Positions 45,223 through 54,037 of a stretch of 64,000 nt of DNA are shown here, piece by piece. The translations under genes and the position numbers were made by a program. Numbering within the stretch: the first letter of the stretch is position 1; each line of letters opens with the position of its first letter. The stretch spans positions 1-64,000 of the forward strand of contig NZ_BCTJ01000019.1 of NCBI RefSeq assembly GCF_001571225.1. Direction: 5' to 3'. The DNA is from Hydrogenophaga palleronii NBRC 102513 (GTDB lineage Bacteria; Pseudomonadota; Gammaproteobacteria; Burkholderiales; Burkholderiaceae_C). Below the pieces are notes generated by a model. That model saw nothing but the letters and a program-made list of their open reading frames with translations, made no database searches and was not told the origin of the DNA.

Positions 45223-45620
45223 CACTCATCGGCCAGAAGCAGCCGGCGGGGTACTTCCAAAGTGGCCGTTCAACGCCAAGCATCAGCCGCAGATTTGCTA
45301 CAGCAAAGAGAAGGCAGATACGTCAGTTGGATGCACTTGGTGGACCTCATTGTGGCTCCGACTTGGTCCTGTACTGTGTGCCTGCTGGGACCCAGAACAC
45401 CGCGCCGGAAGGAAGCATCTCCAGATTGGGTGCTGCGACAGAAAATGCAACTCAAAGCGCGGCTGCCCGGTCGATGTCCGAGAACGCAACCCGCACCTTT
45501 CCCACTGAAGTGCAATTAACCGCAGACACGAGAACGATATGAGCATCTTCGTCGGGAGACCCACCTCGTGCTGAGGCAGGACGTGTCGGCACTTGAGTTC
45601 ACTGGCCCCTCGCAGGCATC
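45223..45620. other. no convincing gene
   Basis: This stretch of about 400 bp has short ORFs in several frames (for example 45262-45519), none with family features or a ribosome binding site. It may contain the promoter of the CoiA-like gene and remnants of an earlier gene. Confidence 0.4.
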
Positions 45621-47666
45621 ATGTGGTCAATGAAATCGACCACCAGAATCAGAGTGAACTCGCGCGATGAAGGGGTGGCCCTACTCGGCGGGTTGACGAT
45701 CGCTTGGGCGCTGGATGCACGAAGCCTGGCACCCTGGCATATCCTGGAGCTAGGGCCTGAGCGGTCCGGCGCCCGCTCGGGGTGTTTGTGCCCCGCGTGC
45801 GGCGAGAGGATGATCGCCGTCAACAACGCAAAAGAGGATTTCAAAAGGCGCCCGCACTTTCGCCACATGATCGGGGACGGTCACCGTGACTGCGCGATCG
45901 TCGCCGCGCGTGCGGCGGTTCTGCGCACCATGCAGCAGCAGGGGTGGATTGACCTTCCCGCGCGAACTGTCCCTGGAAACTTTGTTGGGATCGATGGGAT
46001 AACGTACAGCGCCTTCGCCCACCGGCCTGCGCAACAGCTTCACGTGCGGAACCTGGACTTCGTAGATCACACCAGGGCGGTGCTTGTGCTTGAAGATGGC
46101 CGCCACATAGATGTCGTGCTCACTGGCACTCCCGATATCGATGGCACGAACGGCGCTATCAACGCGATGATCACGATCGACGTCGGGGATGCATCCCTTG
46201 CGGAGATGAGCCCACAAGAGCTGCGCGCGAGACTGAAGATCACGGGTTCAGTTTGCTGGCAGAAGCACTGGGATGATGACAATCTGGCAAAGGAAGCAGA
46301 TGTGCTTGCCTTCGAAATGGCCGCCGAGCACTTGGCGGTTGTGCCAGGTGAGCTTCAGTTGCCCGATGACATGCCGGCGGAACTGAAGACGGAGACCGTA
46401 CTGCACTACGCAGTAAAGCTGATCCTGCAAGAGGCAGGTGAAATACGCCTTCCGGGCAAGACTCTGCTTGCCTCAGTCATGGGGCACCAGGATCTCATCG
46501 AGAGGCGCTGGAGCCTGCAACCCGAACTTGTACAGCTCAAAGACATTCAACTTGAGAGCTGGCTTGGAGGAGTTCGGCCAGATTTGACGTGTTCCACCTG
46601 GCGCGTTGACGGCAGTCTGGCCTATGGCACCCTCTGCATTGAGGTAACTGTCACGAACCCTGTGGATGCGCGCCGCGTGGCCAGGATTCAATCGCTCGGC
46701 TTGGCTGCTCTGGAGATAGACCTGAGGCGTTTGAGCGGTCGCCTCACCAAAACACAGTTGCGCCAGTTGGTGGTTCACAACATTTCGATGAAGGCATGGT
46801 TGCACCACCCTGATTCCAACGTTCAACAAGCACGTCTGCAGGCGGAAGTGGACGCCGAGCGGGCAGCAGAAGCCACGGTAGCAGTCGAGGGGGAGCGCAA
46901 TTGGCACAGTCAAGCTCGCGGTGACTCCTCGGACGTCATCAATCTTGAACCCGTCGTAGCTTTCTTCGAACATCTGAGTGAGCACCGTGGTCGCTATTTT
47001 GGCAATGACCCCAGATGGATCACTGCAGAGAAGCTACGAGCCCGAGCGACCGAACACATCCGTCAACTTGAGATTCGCGGCATGAGTGGTACTGACATTG
47101 TGATGATGTTGCACCGTGCATCGGTTCTCGCAAACCTGCTGGCAATGAAGCTGGAGCGCCCTTTGAGCGAGGCCAGCGCAACTGGGTTTGAGTTAATTCG
47201 AAAGCTGCTGAGTGGTCCAAATCGACTGCACCATGGCTGGGGGCCTGTGTATCTCGGCGCCGCCCTAGTGTTCAAGCTGTCGATGAGCGAGGAAGATCGG
47301 AAGGCGTTCGATGATTTGCGAAATACGGTGCGTCACGATCTGTTGCTTGAGCCATCCAACTACGTGCGTGAAGAGCGATACGACCAATTTCTGGGCGCTC
47401 TGCTGCCCGAGATCAAGGATGTTCTGACCAAGTCGACTCAAGGTCACTACAAGTCAATGCGGAGGAGGAGCCCCAGGCGAAGGGAGCTCGCTCCTAGTGA
47501 GCGCATGTCCGAATCGTCGTCGCTGTATCCGGGCTTGATTCCTGCCTGGATGCGCAATTCGGCGGGCGAAGATCTGTTCCTGAAAGGGGAAGCTCTCGCG
47601 GAATGGATTCGCGCCTATCCGGAAAGGGCGGCCAGCTTGGGTCTGTTGAAGAACTCCAGTGACTAG
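45621..47666 (+). CDS. CoiA-like competence/nuclease family protein, 681 aa
   Basis: The N-terminal region has a zinc-ribbon-like CLCPACGERM, then RPHFRHMIGDGHRDCAIVAARAAVLRTMQ, the arrangement of competence CoiA-type proteins. Further in, LCIEVTVTNPVDARRVARIQSLGLAALEIDL corresponds to the nuclease-like core (E-V..., then EIDL). A helical C-terminal half of about 300 aa is unassigned. At 681 aa it is longer than CoiA itself. Its position inside a transposable element suggests defence or DNA processing rather than natural transformation. Confidence 0.7.
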   Translation: MWSMKSTTRIRVNSRDEGVALLGGLTIAWALDARSLAPWHILELGPERSGARSGCLCPACGERMIAVNNAKEDFKRRPHFRHMIGDGHRDCAIVAARAAVLRTMQQQGWIDLPARTVPGNFVGIDGITYSAFAHRPAQQLHVRNLDFVDHTRAVLVLEDGRHIDVVLTGTPDIDGTNGAINAMITIDVGDASLAEMSPQELRARLKITGSVCWQKHWDDDNLAKEADVLAFEMAAEHLAVVPGELQLPDDMPAELKTETVLHYAVKLILQEAGEIRLPGKTLLASVMGHQDLIERRWSLQPELVQLKDIQLESWLGGVRPDLTCSTWRVDGSLAYGTLCIEVTVTNPVDARRVARIQSLGLAALEIDLRRLSGRLTKTQLRQLVVHNISMKAWLHHPDSNVQQARLQAEVDAERAAEATVAVEGERNWHSQARGDSSDVINLEPVVAFFEHLSEHRGRYFGNDPRWITAEKLRARATEHIRQLEIRGMSGTDIVMMLHRASVLANLLAMKLERPLSEASATGFELIRKLLSGPNRLHHGWGPVYLGAALVFKLSMSEEDRKAFDDLRNTVRHDLLLEPSNYVREERYDQFLGALLPEIKDVLTKSTQGHYKSMRRRSPRRRELAPSERMSESSSLYPGLIPAWMRNSAGEDLFLKGEALAEWIRAYPERAASLGLLKNSSD

Positions 47667-47783
47667 GAAAGCGTAAACGCCCCTCAAGAACAGTGTTTTT
47701 GTCAGATCAAATCTCCAGACATACTCACGACAAGGGGACTCAAAGTCTCCACCGCCTCGGTGATGGAATAAAGGAGCGCAATC

Positions 47784-48110
47784 GTGAAAGCTGGATTGGT
47801 AGACGGAGTTGTGGCACATGTCAAAGACGCAGATGTCCTCAAGGCGCTCAGAGCAGCCAAGCGCAAGATTGGAGGCTCATCGGACAGCGTCATCGCGATC
47901 AAGAACGAGGCAGACCAGATCTATCGCTACGCAGTGATCAACGGCCTTCAGCAGGAGATCTACCTAGCTGAGCGCATGGAGCCGTTGGGCCTCGTGGACG
48001 AGACGATTCAGGGTGGGAGAAAACCCAGGGGAATCTGGGCAGTCTACGGGCGCGGCCGGGACCTGAGCTTGGCGGGCGTGTTGGCAGAGCTCGAGCGTAA
48101 GCAGCGCTAA
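47784..48110 (+). CDS. hypothetical protein, 108 aa
   Basis: The start is GTG 47784 with AAAGGAG about 7 bases upstream. The protein is soluble and charged, with a helical N-terminus (DADVLKALRAAKRKIGG) and a C-terminal helix (LAGVLAELERKQR). No family is recognised. It lies 117 bp after the CoiA-like gene and about 150 bp before the right-end repeats of element 2; the region between holds no gene. Confidence 0.6.
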   Translation: MKAGLVDGVVAHVKDADVLKALRAAKRKIGGSSDSVIAIKNEADQIYRYAVINGLQQEIYLAERMEPLGLVDETIQGGRKPRGIWAVYGRGRDLSLAGVLAELERKQR

Positions 48111-48263
48111 ATGAGCTCCAGAGCGTTCGACGTCGAGAAGCACCTCAGTGACTTTTAAGCCATTTCCGGATCCCCAGCGCCCCCGGTCCGCATCTACAAC
48201 TGAACGTTGTCGAGGATACGCGTTAGGAAATTTGCATCTATTTGAGATTAGTTTTCGTCGTAA

Positions 48264-48331
48264 TTCTCAGATGGCGTGCAAAGCTCCTTGATTCATCTAA
48301 GAGAAATTTGCGCGTCTTCTGAGAACCTACA
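48264..48331. repeat. element 2 right end with end-repeats
   Basis: A plus-strand copy TTCTCAGATGGCGTGCAAAG lies at 48264-48283. The terminal copy is on the minus strand (TTCTCAGAAGACGCGCAAAT, 48306-48325), ending in the terminal TGTAGG read from 48331. They match the left-end repeats. TTTGT follows immediately outside. Confidence 0.82.
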
Positions 48332-48340
48332 TTTGTAGCC

Positions 48341-48480
48341 GTTTTTGCATGAGGCGCCCTGGCTGAATCGGCATGTGGCGCATGCCGCGCGCCTGCGCCC
48401 TGACCATGAAGGCGCGGTAGGTGAACTCCGGTCCATCGTGGGTACGCACGAGGTGCGCATCCCCCACCTTTACAATGCGC
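48341..48480 (-). pseudogene. IS3-family transposase (orfB) fragment
   Basis: On the minus strand the frame reads HLVRTHDGPEFTYRAFMVRAQARGMRHMPIQPGRLMQ, the recognisable middle of IS3-type DDE transposases around their second Asp (usual form RxDNGPEFT...). The sequence is cut off at the right side of element 2. An extra A in the run after ATGC shifts the frame just where a GYIESF-type motif should come. The Asn of the DNGPEF motif is replaced (HDGPEF). It is a decayed insertion sequence that lay between gyrB and the riboswitch before the Tn7-like elements entered. Confidence 0.65.
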
Positions 48481-48482
48481 CC

Positions 48483-48745
48483 GTTGGTGCTCGCGGCGTG
48501 GTTCACATGCCGCAGTTCAACGGGAAGCAGGAGGAGGCCAGGCATTTGGCGCTGCACACGCGGCACCGATGCGCCGACACCTCCCACCTGCGCTGCCCCC
48601 GCAACGGTCAAACGGACGAAAGCACCACGGCAACACCGCCGTACGTGTCTTCGGCATGCATCACTCCGCCACTGAACGCCTTGAACAAGCGTTTGGGAAG
48701 GCGATGCCTGCGGCGCCGTCAGCCCGGATACCGGCCAACACAGTG
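48483..48745 (+). promoter_or_regulatory. cobalamin (B12) riboswitch
   Basis: The conserved B12-box core GCTGCCCCCGCAACGGT is at 48593-48609. Upstream, GCAGGAGGAGG near 48527 can pair with CCTCCCACCTGC near 48580. Downstream come GGGAAGGCGATGCC and CCCGGATACCGGCC at 48695-48736, the standard 3' elements. It precedes the TonB receptor by about 100 bp and indicates that the following transport operon is repressed by adenosylcobalamin or a related cobamide. Confidence 0.88.
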
Positions 48746-48848
48746 AACGCATCCGCGTTGTGGCTTCGGCAACAAACGGTGTGTTCGTTATTCGTCCAGA
48801 GCCGGCGGGGATGCCGGCAAGGGCTGCTTTGTGTTCTGCATCGTTCCC

Positions 48849-51008
48849 ATGAAAAACACCCCCCGCGCGCGCGTGGCTGCGCTTCCGTTCGCCCTCGCCG
48901 CTGCGTTCCCCTGCCTGCTGTCCGGTGCGTCTTCCGCCTGGGCCCAGGCGGCCGACAACAACGCCGGCAACACCCCCACCCTGGCACCGGTCACGGTGAC
49001 GGAAGAACGTGGTGTCGCCACGCCGCTGGTGAAACCGTCCACCGCCGGCAGCCGGCTGGAACTCACGCCGTTTGAAACGCCGGCCAGCATCGCCATCGTG
49101 CCAGGTGAGCTCATCCGCGAGCTGGGCACCAGCTCGGTGATTGACGCCAAAACCCTGGCCCCCGGCCTCAGCTCGGCCAACAGCCCCGGCAACGGTGGCA
49201 ACCTGCTCAACGCGCGCGGCTTCACCGGCACCAACTCGGTCAAGCAGCTCTACAACGGCCTCGAACTCAACAACGCCGGCGGTGTGATGAGCTTCCCGTT
49301 CGACCCGTGGAACGTGGAGCGCATCGAAGCGCTGTACGGCCCGGCCTCGGTGCTCTACGGTGCCGGCGCCATTGGTGGTGCGGTGAACGTGGTCGCCAAA
49401 CGACCGGACCCGAAGAAGGCTTCGCACGAAATCGGTTTTGGCATCGGCTCCAACAAGGCGCGGCACGAAGCCATCAGCAGCACCGGCCCGCTGGGCGGTG
49501 GGCTTTCGTACCGCGTGGACCTGAGCCACCGCAGTTCGGACAACTGGGTCGAGCGCAGCAAGTCCGACACCCTGGCCGCGTCGGCCTCGTTGCGTTTTGA
49601 CGTGTCGCCCGAGCTGAACTTCGTGCTCGCCGCCGACCATGGCCGGCAGAAGCCCATGCACTACCTGGGCACGCCGGTGTTCAACGGCGCGCCGGTGCCG
49701 GGCACCGAAAAGATCAACTACAACATCACCGACAGCGACCTGTTCTTCCAGGACAAATGGCTCACGCTGGACACCGAGTGGAAACCGTCGGACCACATCA
49801 CGGTGCACAACACGCTCTACAACATGGAGCACAACCGCCGCTACCGCGACGTGACCGTGTTCACCTACCAGCCGGCCACCTCGGCCGTACGGCGCAGCAG
49901 CTACCGCGACATCTCGCACTCCAAACAGACGCAACGCGGCGTCAACACCTGGGCCACGTTCCAGGGTGATCTGGCGGGCATGAAGAACCAGTTTCTCGCG
50001 GGCCTGCAGGTGGAGCGCAGCTTCTACGACCGCTTCGACAACAACCGCGGCGGCGCGACGGTGGTGGACGCGCTCAACCCGGTGCCGGGCACGTACACGC
50101 AGGGCTGGCTGGGCGAGTCGATCCCGATGTACTACCTGACGCTGAACAAGGTGGGTGTGTTCGCCGAGAACCGCCTCACGGTCAACGAACGCTGGTCGGT
50201 CGTGGCCGGCCTGCGCAGCGACAACTACCGCACCGAACGCGAAGACCGCCAGGCGGGCCGCACCACCAACGGCAAGGTCAGCGGCACCAGCGGCAGCCTG
50301 GGCGTGGTCTTCAACCCGGTGCAGGAGCTGGCCCTGTATGGCCAGATCGCCACCGCACAAGACCCGGTCACCTCGCTCGCCAGCATCGGCGCCAACCAGC
50401 AGGGTTTTGGCCTGTCCAAAGGCCAGCAGGTGGAAGTGGGCCTGAAGCAGACGCTGTGGGGCGGTCGCCTCGACTGGACGCTGGCGGCTTACCACCTGCG
50501 CAAGAAAGACCTGCTCACCGCCAACCTGGCCAACCCCACGGTGCAGGAGCAGGTGGGCCAGCAGTCGTCACGCGGCATCGAGGCCTCGGTTACCACGCGC
50601 CTCGGCTCCTGGCGCCTGGAGGCCAACGGCACGGTGCTGGACGCGAAGTTCGACGACTTCAAGGCGCAGGTCGGTGGTGCTACACGCCAGTTGGCCGGCA
50701 ACGTGCCGATGACGGTGCCCAAACGCGCCGCCAACATCATCGCGTTCTGGGACTTTGCGCCGCAGTGGACGGCCCGCACCTCGCTGCAATACGTTGGCCA
50801 GCGTTTCGTCAACAACACCAACACCGCCTCACTGCCGGCCTACACCGTGGCCAACGCCGGCGTGAACTGGCGCGCCACCCGCGGCCTCACGCTGGACCTG
50901 CGCGTGGACAACCTGTTCGACAAGACCTACGCCACGCAGGGCTCGGACGTGCAGTGGATTCTTGGCCGGCCGCGCACGGTCTGGCTGTCCGGCAGTTATG
51001 CCTTCTGA
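48849..51008 (+). CDS. TonB-dependent outer-membrane receptor (predicted cobalamin)
   Basis: This 719-aa outer-membrane transporter has a signal peptide (RVAALPFALAAAFPCLLSGASSAWAQ), a plug domain (LLNARGF, then VERIEALYGPASVLYGAGAIGGAVNVVAKRP) and a 22-strand-type barrel ending in GSYAF with the terminal Phe. The plug motifs resemble siderophore receptors, but the B12 riboswitch upstream and the BtuFCD-like genes downstream point to cobalamin or a related corrinoid. Start ATG 48849 gives the signal peptide; ATG 48831 is an alternative. Confidence 0.88.
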   Translation: MKNTPRARVAALPFALAAAFPCLLSGASSAWAQAADNNAGNTPTLAPVTVTEERGVATPLVKPSTAGSRLELTPFETPASIAIVPGELIRELGTSSVIDAKTLAPGLSSANSPGNGGNLLNARGFTGTNSVKQLYNGLELNNAGGVMSFPFDPWNVERIEALYGPASVLYGAGAIGGAVNVVAKRPDPKKASHEIGFGIGSNKARHEAISSTGPLGGGLSYRVDLSHRSSDNWVERSKSDTLAASASLRFDVSPELNFVLAADHGRQKPMHYLGTPVFNGAPVPGTEKINYNITDSDLFFQDKWLTLDTEWKPSDHITVHNTLYNMEHNRRYRDVTVFTYQPATSAVRRSSYRDISHSKQTQRGVNTWATFQGDLAGMKNQFLAGLQVERSFYDRFDNNRGGATVVDALNPVPGTYTQGWLGESIPMYYLTLNKVGVFAENRLTVNERWSVVAGLRSDNYRTEREDRQAGRTTNGKVSGTSGSLGVVFNPVQELALYGQIATAQDPVTSLASIGANQQGFGLSKGQQVEVGLKQTLWGGRLDWTLAAYHLRKKDLLTANLANPTVQEQVGQQSSRGIEASVTTRLGSWRLEANGTVLDAKFDDFKAQVGGATRQLAGNVPMTVPKRAANIIAFWDFAPQWTARTSLQYVGQRFVNNTNTASLPAYTVANAGVNWRATRGLTLDLRVDNLFDKTYATQGSDVQWILGRPRTVWLSGSYAF

Positions 51009-52125
51009 CCTCGGTCATGTGCAGCAACATCCGCCCCTGCAGCGGCGTGCGCTGCTGCTGGCGGCGGCCGCTGCCGGTGGTGCAGCGGCGCTGCTGCCGC
51101 TGCGCGCACGTGCGCAAACCGGTGGTGGTGGAGGCAACAAAACGACCACCATCACCGACGACCTGGGCCGTCGCGTCGGCCTGACGCTGCCGCTCCGGCG
51201 TGTGGTGGTGTTCAACCGCTACACCACCGAGTTCATCCGCGCCATCGGCGCGATGCCGGCGGTGGTGGGGGTGGACTTTGACGGTGGCAAGTTCCCCGAC
51301 TACTGGCCCGGCGTGACGCGCGACATGCTCGCCGGCAGCGGTCAGACCAGCGTGAACTACGAGGCCATCGTCGGCATGCGCGCCGACGCGGTCTTCATGC
51401 CACGCAACAGCGACTGGAAAAAAGCCGCGCAGGTGCTGCAGCCCTTCGGCATTCCGGTGATCGTCGTCACCGGCTGGGACCTGCTCAAACACGAATGGAA
51501 CGTGACCCTGCTCGGCCAGCTGTTCGGCCGGCCCGAACCGGCAGCGCGCCTGAACGCGTTTTACCGCCACTGGCGCGACACCCTGCGCAGCCGCCTGCAG
51601 GGCGTGACGCCCAGGCGCGTGTACTTTGAAGAAGTGGGCGACTACAAAACCGCGCTGCAGGGCTCGGGTTGGCACGACATGATCGAGGCCGGGGGTGGAC
51701 TCAACGTGTTCGGCGACATCCAGCTGCCTGGAGGCAGCTCACCGCGCGGCAACGTGCAGAACTTCACCGTCGACCCCGAAGAAGTGCTGGCGCGCCGGCC
51801 CGAGGTCATCATCAAACTACAGCCCGGCCAGTACCTGCCGCACACGCGCGAATTTTCGGCCGAGCTGCTGAACAAGCTGGCGGCGCGGCCTGGCCTGCAA
51901 GATGCAGCGCCGGTGCGCAGCGGGCAGGTGTACCACCTGAGCTACTACCTCGCGTCGGGCTGCTCCAAGATCACCGGCGCCTTGCAGATCGCGCAGTGGC
52001 TGCACCCGCAGCGCATGCAGGGCATCGACCCCGAAGCCGTGATGGGCCGGTGGCTGCAAGACTTTCAGGGTGTGCCGCCACAACGCGGTTACGCCTATTC
52101 CCTGACCGGCGTGCGACCCCGATGA
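50998..52125 (+). CDS. periplasmic cobalamin-binding protein (BtuF-like)
   Basis: This 375-aa substrate-binding protein of the BtuF/FecB fold has a twin-arginine-like signal (QRRALLLAAAAAGGAAALLPLRARAQ), then TITDDLGRRVGLTLPLRRVVVFN, the usual opening of periplasmic metal-chelate binding proteins. ATG 50998 overlaps the receptor gene stop (51006-51008). It is the third-step carrier between receptor and BtuCD. Confidence 0.85.
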   Translation: MPSDLGHVQQHPPLQRRALLLAAAAAGGAAALLPLRARAQTGGGGGNKTTTITDDLGRRVGLTLPLRRVVVFNRYTTEFIRAIGAMPAVVGVDFDGGKFPDYWPGVTRDMLAGSGQTSVNYEAIVGMRADAVFMPRNSDWKKAAQVLQPFGIPVIVVTGWDLLKHEWNVTLLGQLFGRPEPAARLNAFYRHWRDTLRSRLQGVTPRRVYFEEVGDYKTALQGSGWHDMIEAGGGLNVFGDIQLPGGSSPRGNVQNFTVDPEEVLARRPEVIIKLQPGQYLPHTREFSAELLNKLAARPGLQDAAPVRSGQVYHLSYYLASGCSKITGALQIAQWLHPQRMQGIDPEAVMGRWLQDFQGVPPQRGYAYSLTGVRPR

Positions 52126-53237
52126 CGATGGCCGGCGCACGCCCCGACACACCCACCGAACCTTCGGCGGCGCTGCTCACGCTGCAGCAAGGCATCACGT
52201 CCTTGCGTGTCTGCCGCTGGCGCGTGGCGCTGCTGGCTGTGCTGGTGTTGGGCGCTACCGTGCTTGCCTCGCTGAGCCTGGGTGTGCAGGCGCAGCCCGC
52301 CAGCACGGTGCTGCGCGAACTGCTGTCGCTGCTGCCGGGTCTGGAGTTTCTCGCCACGCCCGGCGCAGCGCGCGAGGTGTTGCTGCAGCTGCGCCTGCCG
52401 CGCACGCTGATGGCGCTGGTCTGCGGCGCCGGCCTGGCCATGGCCGGCGTGGCCATGCAGGGCATCACACGCAATCCGCTGGTGAGTCCCTACACGCTGG
52501 GCATTTCGCCGGCGGCCGCGTTCGGTGCGTCCATCGCCATCCTGCTGGGCTGGAACAGCTTGCCAGGCACCGGCGCCTACTGGATGGTGGGCCTGGCGTT
52601 TTTCTCGGCGCTGGTCTGCGCCGTGGGTGTGCTCGGCCTGGCCGCGCTGCGCGGTGTCAACGCCATCGTGCTGGTGCTGGCGGGCGTGGCCTTCACCTAC
52701 CTGTTCGGCGCACTCACCGCCACGCTGCAGTTCTTTGCCAACGAACAGCAGCTCGCCGCCATCGTGCACTGGACCTTTGGTTCGCTCAACGGCCGCAGCT
52801 GGCACGAGGTGGGCGTGGCCGGTGGTGTGTGGCTGCTCTGCGCGCCGGTGCTGCTGCTGCACGCAGGCGCGCTGAACGCCTTCAGCGCCGGTGGTGACGA
52901 CGTGGCGGCGTCACTCGGTGTGGCGGTGGCGCGCACACGCATCGCGGTCACGTTGGCGGCGGTGCTGTCGAGCGCGGCCATCGTGAGCTTCACCGGTGTC
53001 ATCGGTTTCGTGGGCCTGGTGGCGCCGCACATCGCACGCTTGCTCATCGGTGGTGACCACCGCGCGCTGCTGCCGTTCGCCGCGCTGGTCGGTGCCTTGC
53101 TGGTGCTGCTGGCCGACATGGCCGGGCGCCTCCTGTTTGCGCCGGTGGTGGTGCCGGTCGGCATCGTGGTGGCTTTTGTCGGTGTGCCGCTCTTCCTGCA
53201 CCTGCTGCTGACGCGGCGCAACGAGATGGCGGCGTGA
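52122..53237 (+). CDS. cobalamin ABC transporter permease (BtuC/FecCD family)
   Basis: The 371-aa permease has about ten membrane helices, with family motifs LRLPRTLMALVCGAGLAMAGVAMQGITRNPLVSPYTLGISPAAAFGA and GFVGLVAPHIARLLIGGDHR. ATG 52122 overlaps the binding-protein stop by 4 bp. A longer open frame to 51669 is antisense-like extension within the BtuF-like gene and is rejected. The N-terminal 35 residues before the first helix are unusually long and Thr/Pro-rich. Confidence 0.88.
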   Translation: MTMAGARPDTPTEPSAALLTLQQGITSLRVCRWRVALLAVLVLGATVLASLSLGVQAQPASTVLRELLSLLPGLEFLATPGAAREVLLQLRLPRTLMALVCGAGLAMAGVAMQGITRNPLVSPYTLGISPAAAFGASIAILLGWNSLPGTGAYWMVGLAFFSALVCAVGVLGLAALRGVNAIVLVLAGVAFTYLFGALTATLQFFANEQQLAAIVHWTFGSLNGRSWHEVGVAGGVWLLCAPVLLLHAGALNAFSAGGDDVAASLGVAVARTRIAVTLAAVLSSAAIVSFTGVIGFVGLVAPHIARLLIGGDHRALLPFAALVGALLVLLADMAGRLLFAPVVVPVGIVVAFVGVPLFLHLLLTRRNEMAA

Positions 53238-54037
53238 CGCACACCGCACCACCGCCCCTGTTGCGCGCCGAAGGCCTGCGCAGCCGCTACGGCCACCGCA
53301 CATCGCCGGAGGTGCTGCAAGGCATCGGCTTCTCGCTGGCTGCCGGTGAGGTGGTGGGCCTGATCGGCCCCAACGGCTCGGGCAAAAGCTCCTTGCTCAA
53401 GTGCATTGCCGGGCTGCGGCCACTGAGCGCAGGCAGCCTGCAACTGCAGGGGCGCGCCCTCGCCGATTACCGGCGCGACGAGCTTGCGCGCTGCGTGGCC
53501 TACGTGCCGCAACACACCGGCCCCACCATGTCGCTGCGTGTGCTCGACATGGTGATGCTCGGCCGCCTGCCGCACCGCGGCCGCCACAGCGCGGCCGAAG
53601 ACCAGCGCATCTGCCTCGCCGCCATCGAACGCCTCGCGCTGCAAGCGCTGGCGCTGCGGCATTTCAGCGACCTCAGCGGCGGCGAACGCCAGCGGGTGTT
53701 GATGGCGCGCGCCCTGGCGCAACAAGGCCGCCTGCTGCTGCTCGACGAACCCACCAGCGACCTCGACCTGCGCCACCAGCTCACCACCTTGCAGACAGTA
53801 AGAGACCTCGCCGACCAGGCCGGTGTGGGCGCCGTCATGGCCATCCACGACCTCGCACTGGCCGCGCGTTTCTGCGACCGCCTGCTGATGCTGCGCGGCG
53901 GCCGGCTGCTGCAGGCCGGGCCGTCGGCCGAGGTGTTGACACCGGCCCACATCGAGGCCCTGTTCGACGTCGGCGCACACGTCGGTACCGACGCCGGCCT
54001 GACCTACGTGATCCCGACCACCGCCGAGCGACCATGA
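53234..54037 (+). CDS. cobalamin ABC transporter ATP-binding protein (BtuD-like)
   Basis: This 267-aa ABC ATPase has Walker A GPNGSGKSS, signature LSGGERQRVLMARALAQ and Walker B LLLLDEPTSDLD. It belongs to the FecE/BtuD type by context. The start GTG 53234 overlaps the permease stop (GTGA). It completes the import ABC transporter. Confidence 0.88.
   Translation: MTHTAPPPLLRAEGLRSRYGHRTSPEVLQGIGFSLAAGEVVGLIGPNGSGKSSLLKCIAGLRPLSAGSLQLQGRALADYRRDELARCVAYVPQHTGPTMSLRVLDMVMLGRLPHRGRHSAAEDQRICLAAIERLALQALALRHFSDLSGGERQRVLMARALAQQGRLLLLDEPTSDLDLRHQLTTLQTVRDLADQAGVGAVMAIHDLALAARFCDRLLMLRGGRLLQAGPSAEVLTPAHIEALFDVGAHVGTDAGLTYVIPTTAERP

Larger units (their letters stand above)
40295..48331. mobile_element. 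transposase-less Tn7-like element (element 2)
   Basis: The left end starts TGTAGGTTCTCAGA at 40295. The right end, read on the minus strand from 48331, starts with the same 14 bases; 22 of the first 26 agree. TTTGT flanks both sides (40290-40294 and 48332-48336), a 5-bp duplication. The ends differ from those of element 1 after the first six bases. The 8,037 bp inside contain an Mrr-type nuclease, a HEPN-like membrane protein, a CoiA-like protein and unknowns, but no recognisable tns genes. It is either a deletion derivative or a non-autonomous element mobilised in trans. Confidence 0.88.

Noticed and set aside
45141..45542. 133-codon ORF in element 2
   Set aside because: It overlaps the small membrane ORF in another frame, and composition and start context are poor.
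40295..48331. Idea that element 1's TnsAB mobilises element 2
   Set aside because: Beyond TGTAGG the end repeats differ (CATAAG.TGAGAA versus TTCTCAGA....GCAAA), so recognition by the same TnsB is unlikely.
11201..48331. CRISPR array or Cas effector guiding the Tn7-like element
   Set aside because: I saw no regularly spaced repeats and no cas-like genes in the window; targeting by TniQ is the simpler explanation.
48327..50495. 722-codon minus-strand frame
   Set aside because: Most of it is antisense to the TonB receptor; only the last 50 codons or so match an IS3 transposase, which is annotated as a fragment.
51669..52121. Upstream extension of the permease frame
   Set aside because: These 151 codons lie in another frame of the BtuF-like gene; ATG 52122 with ATGA overlap is the natural start.
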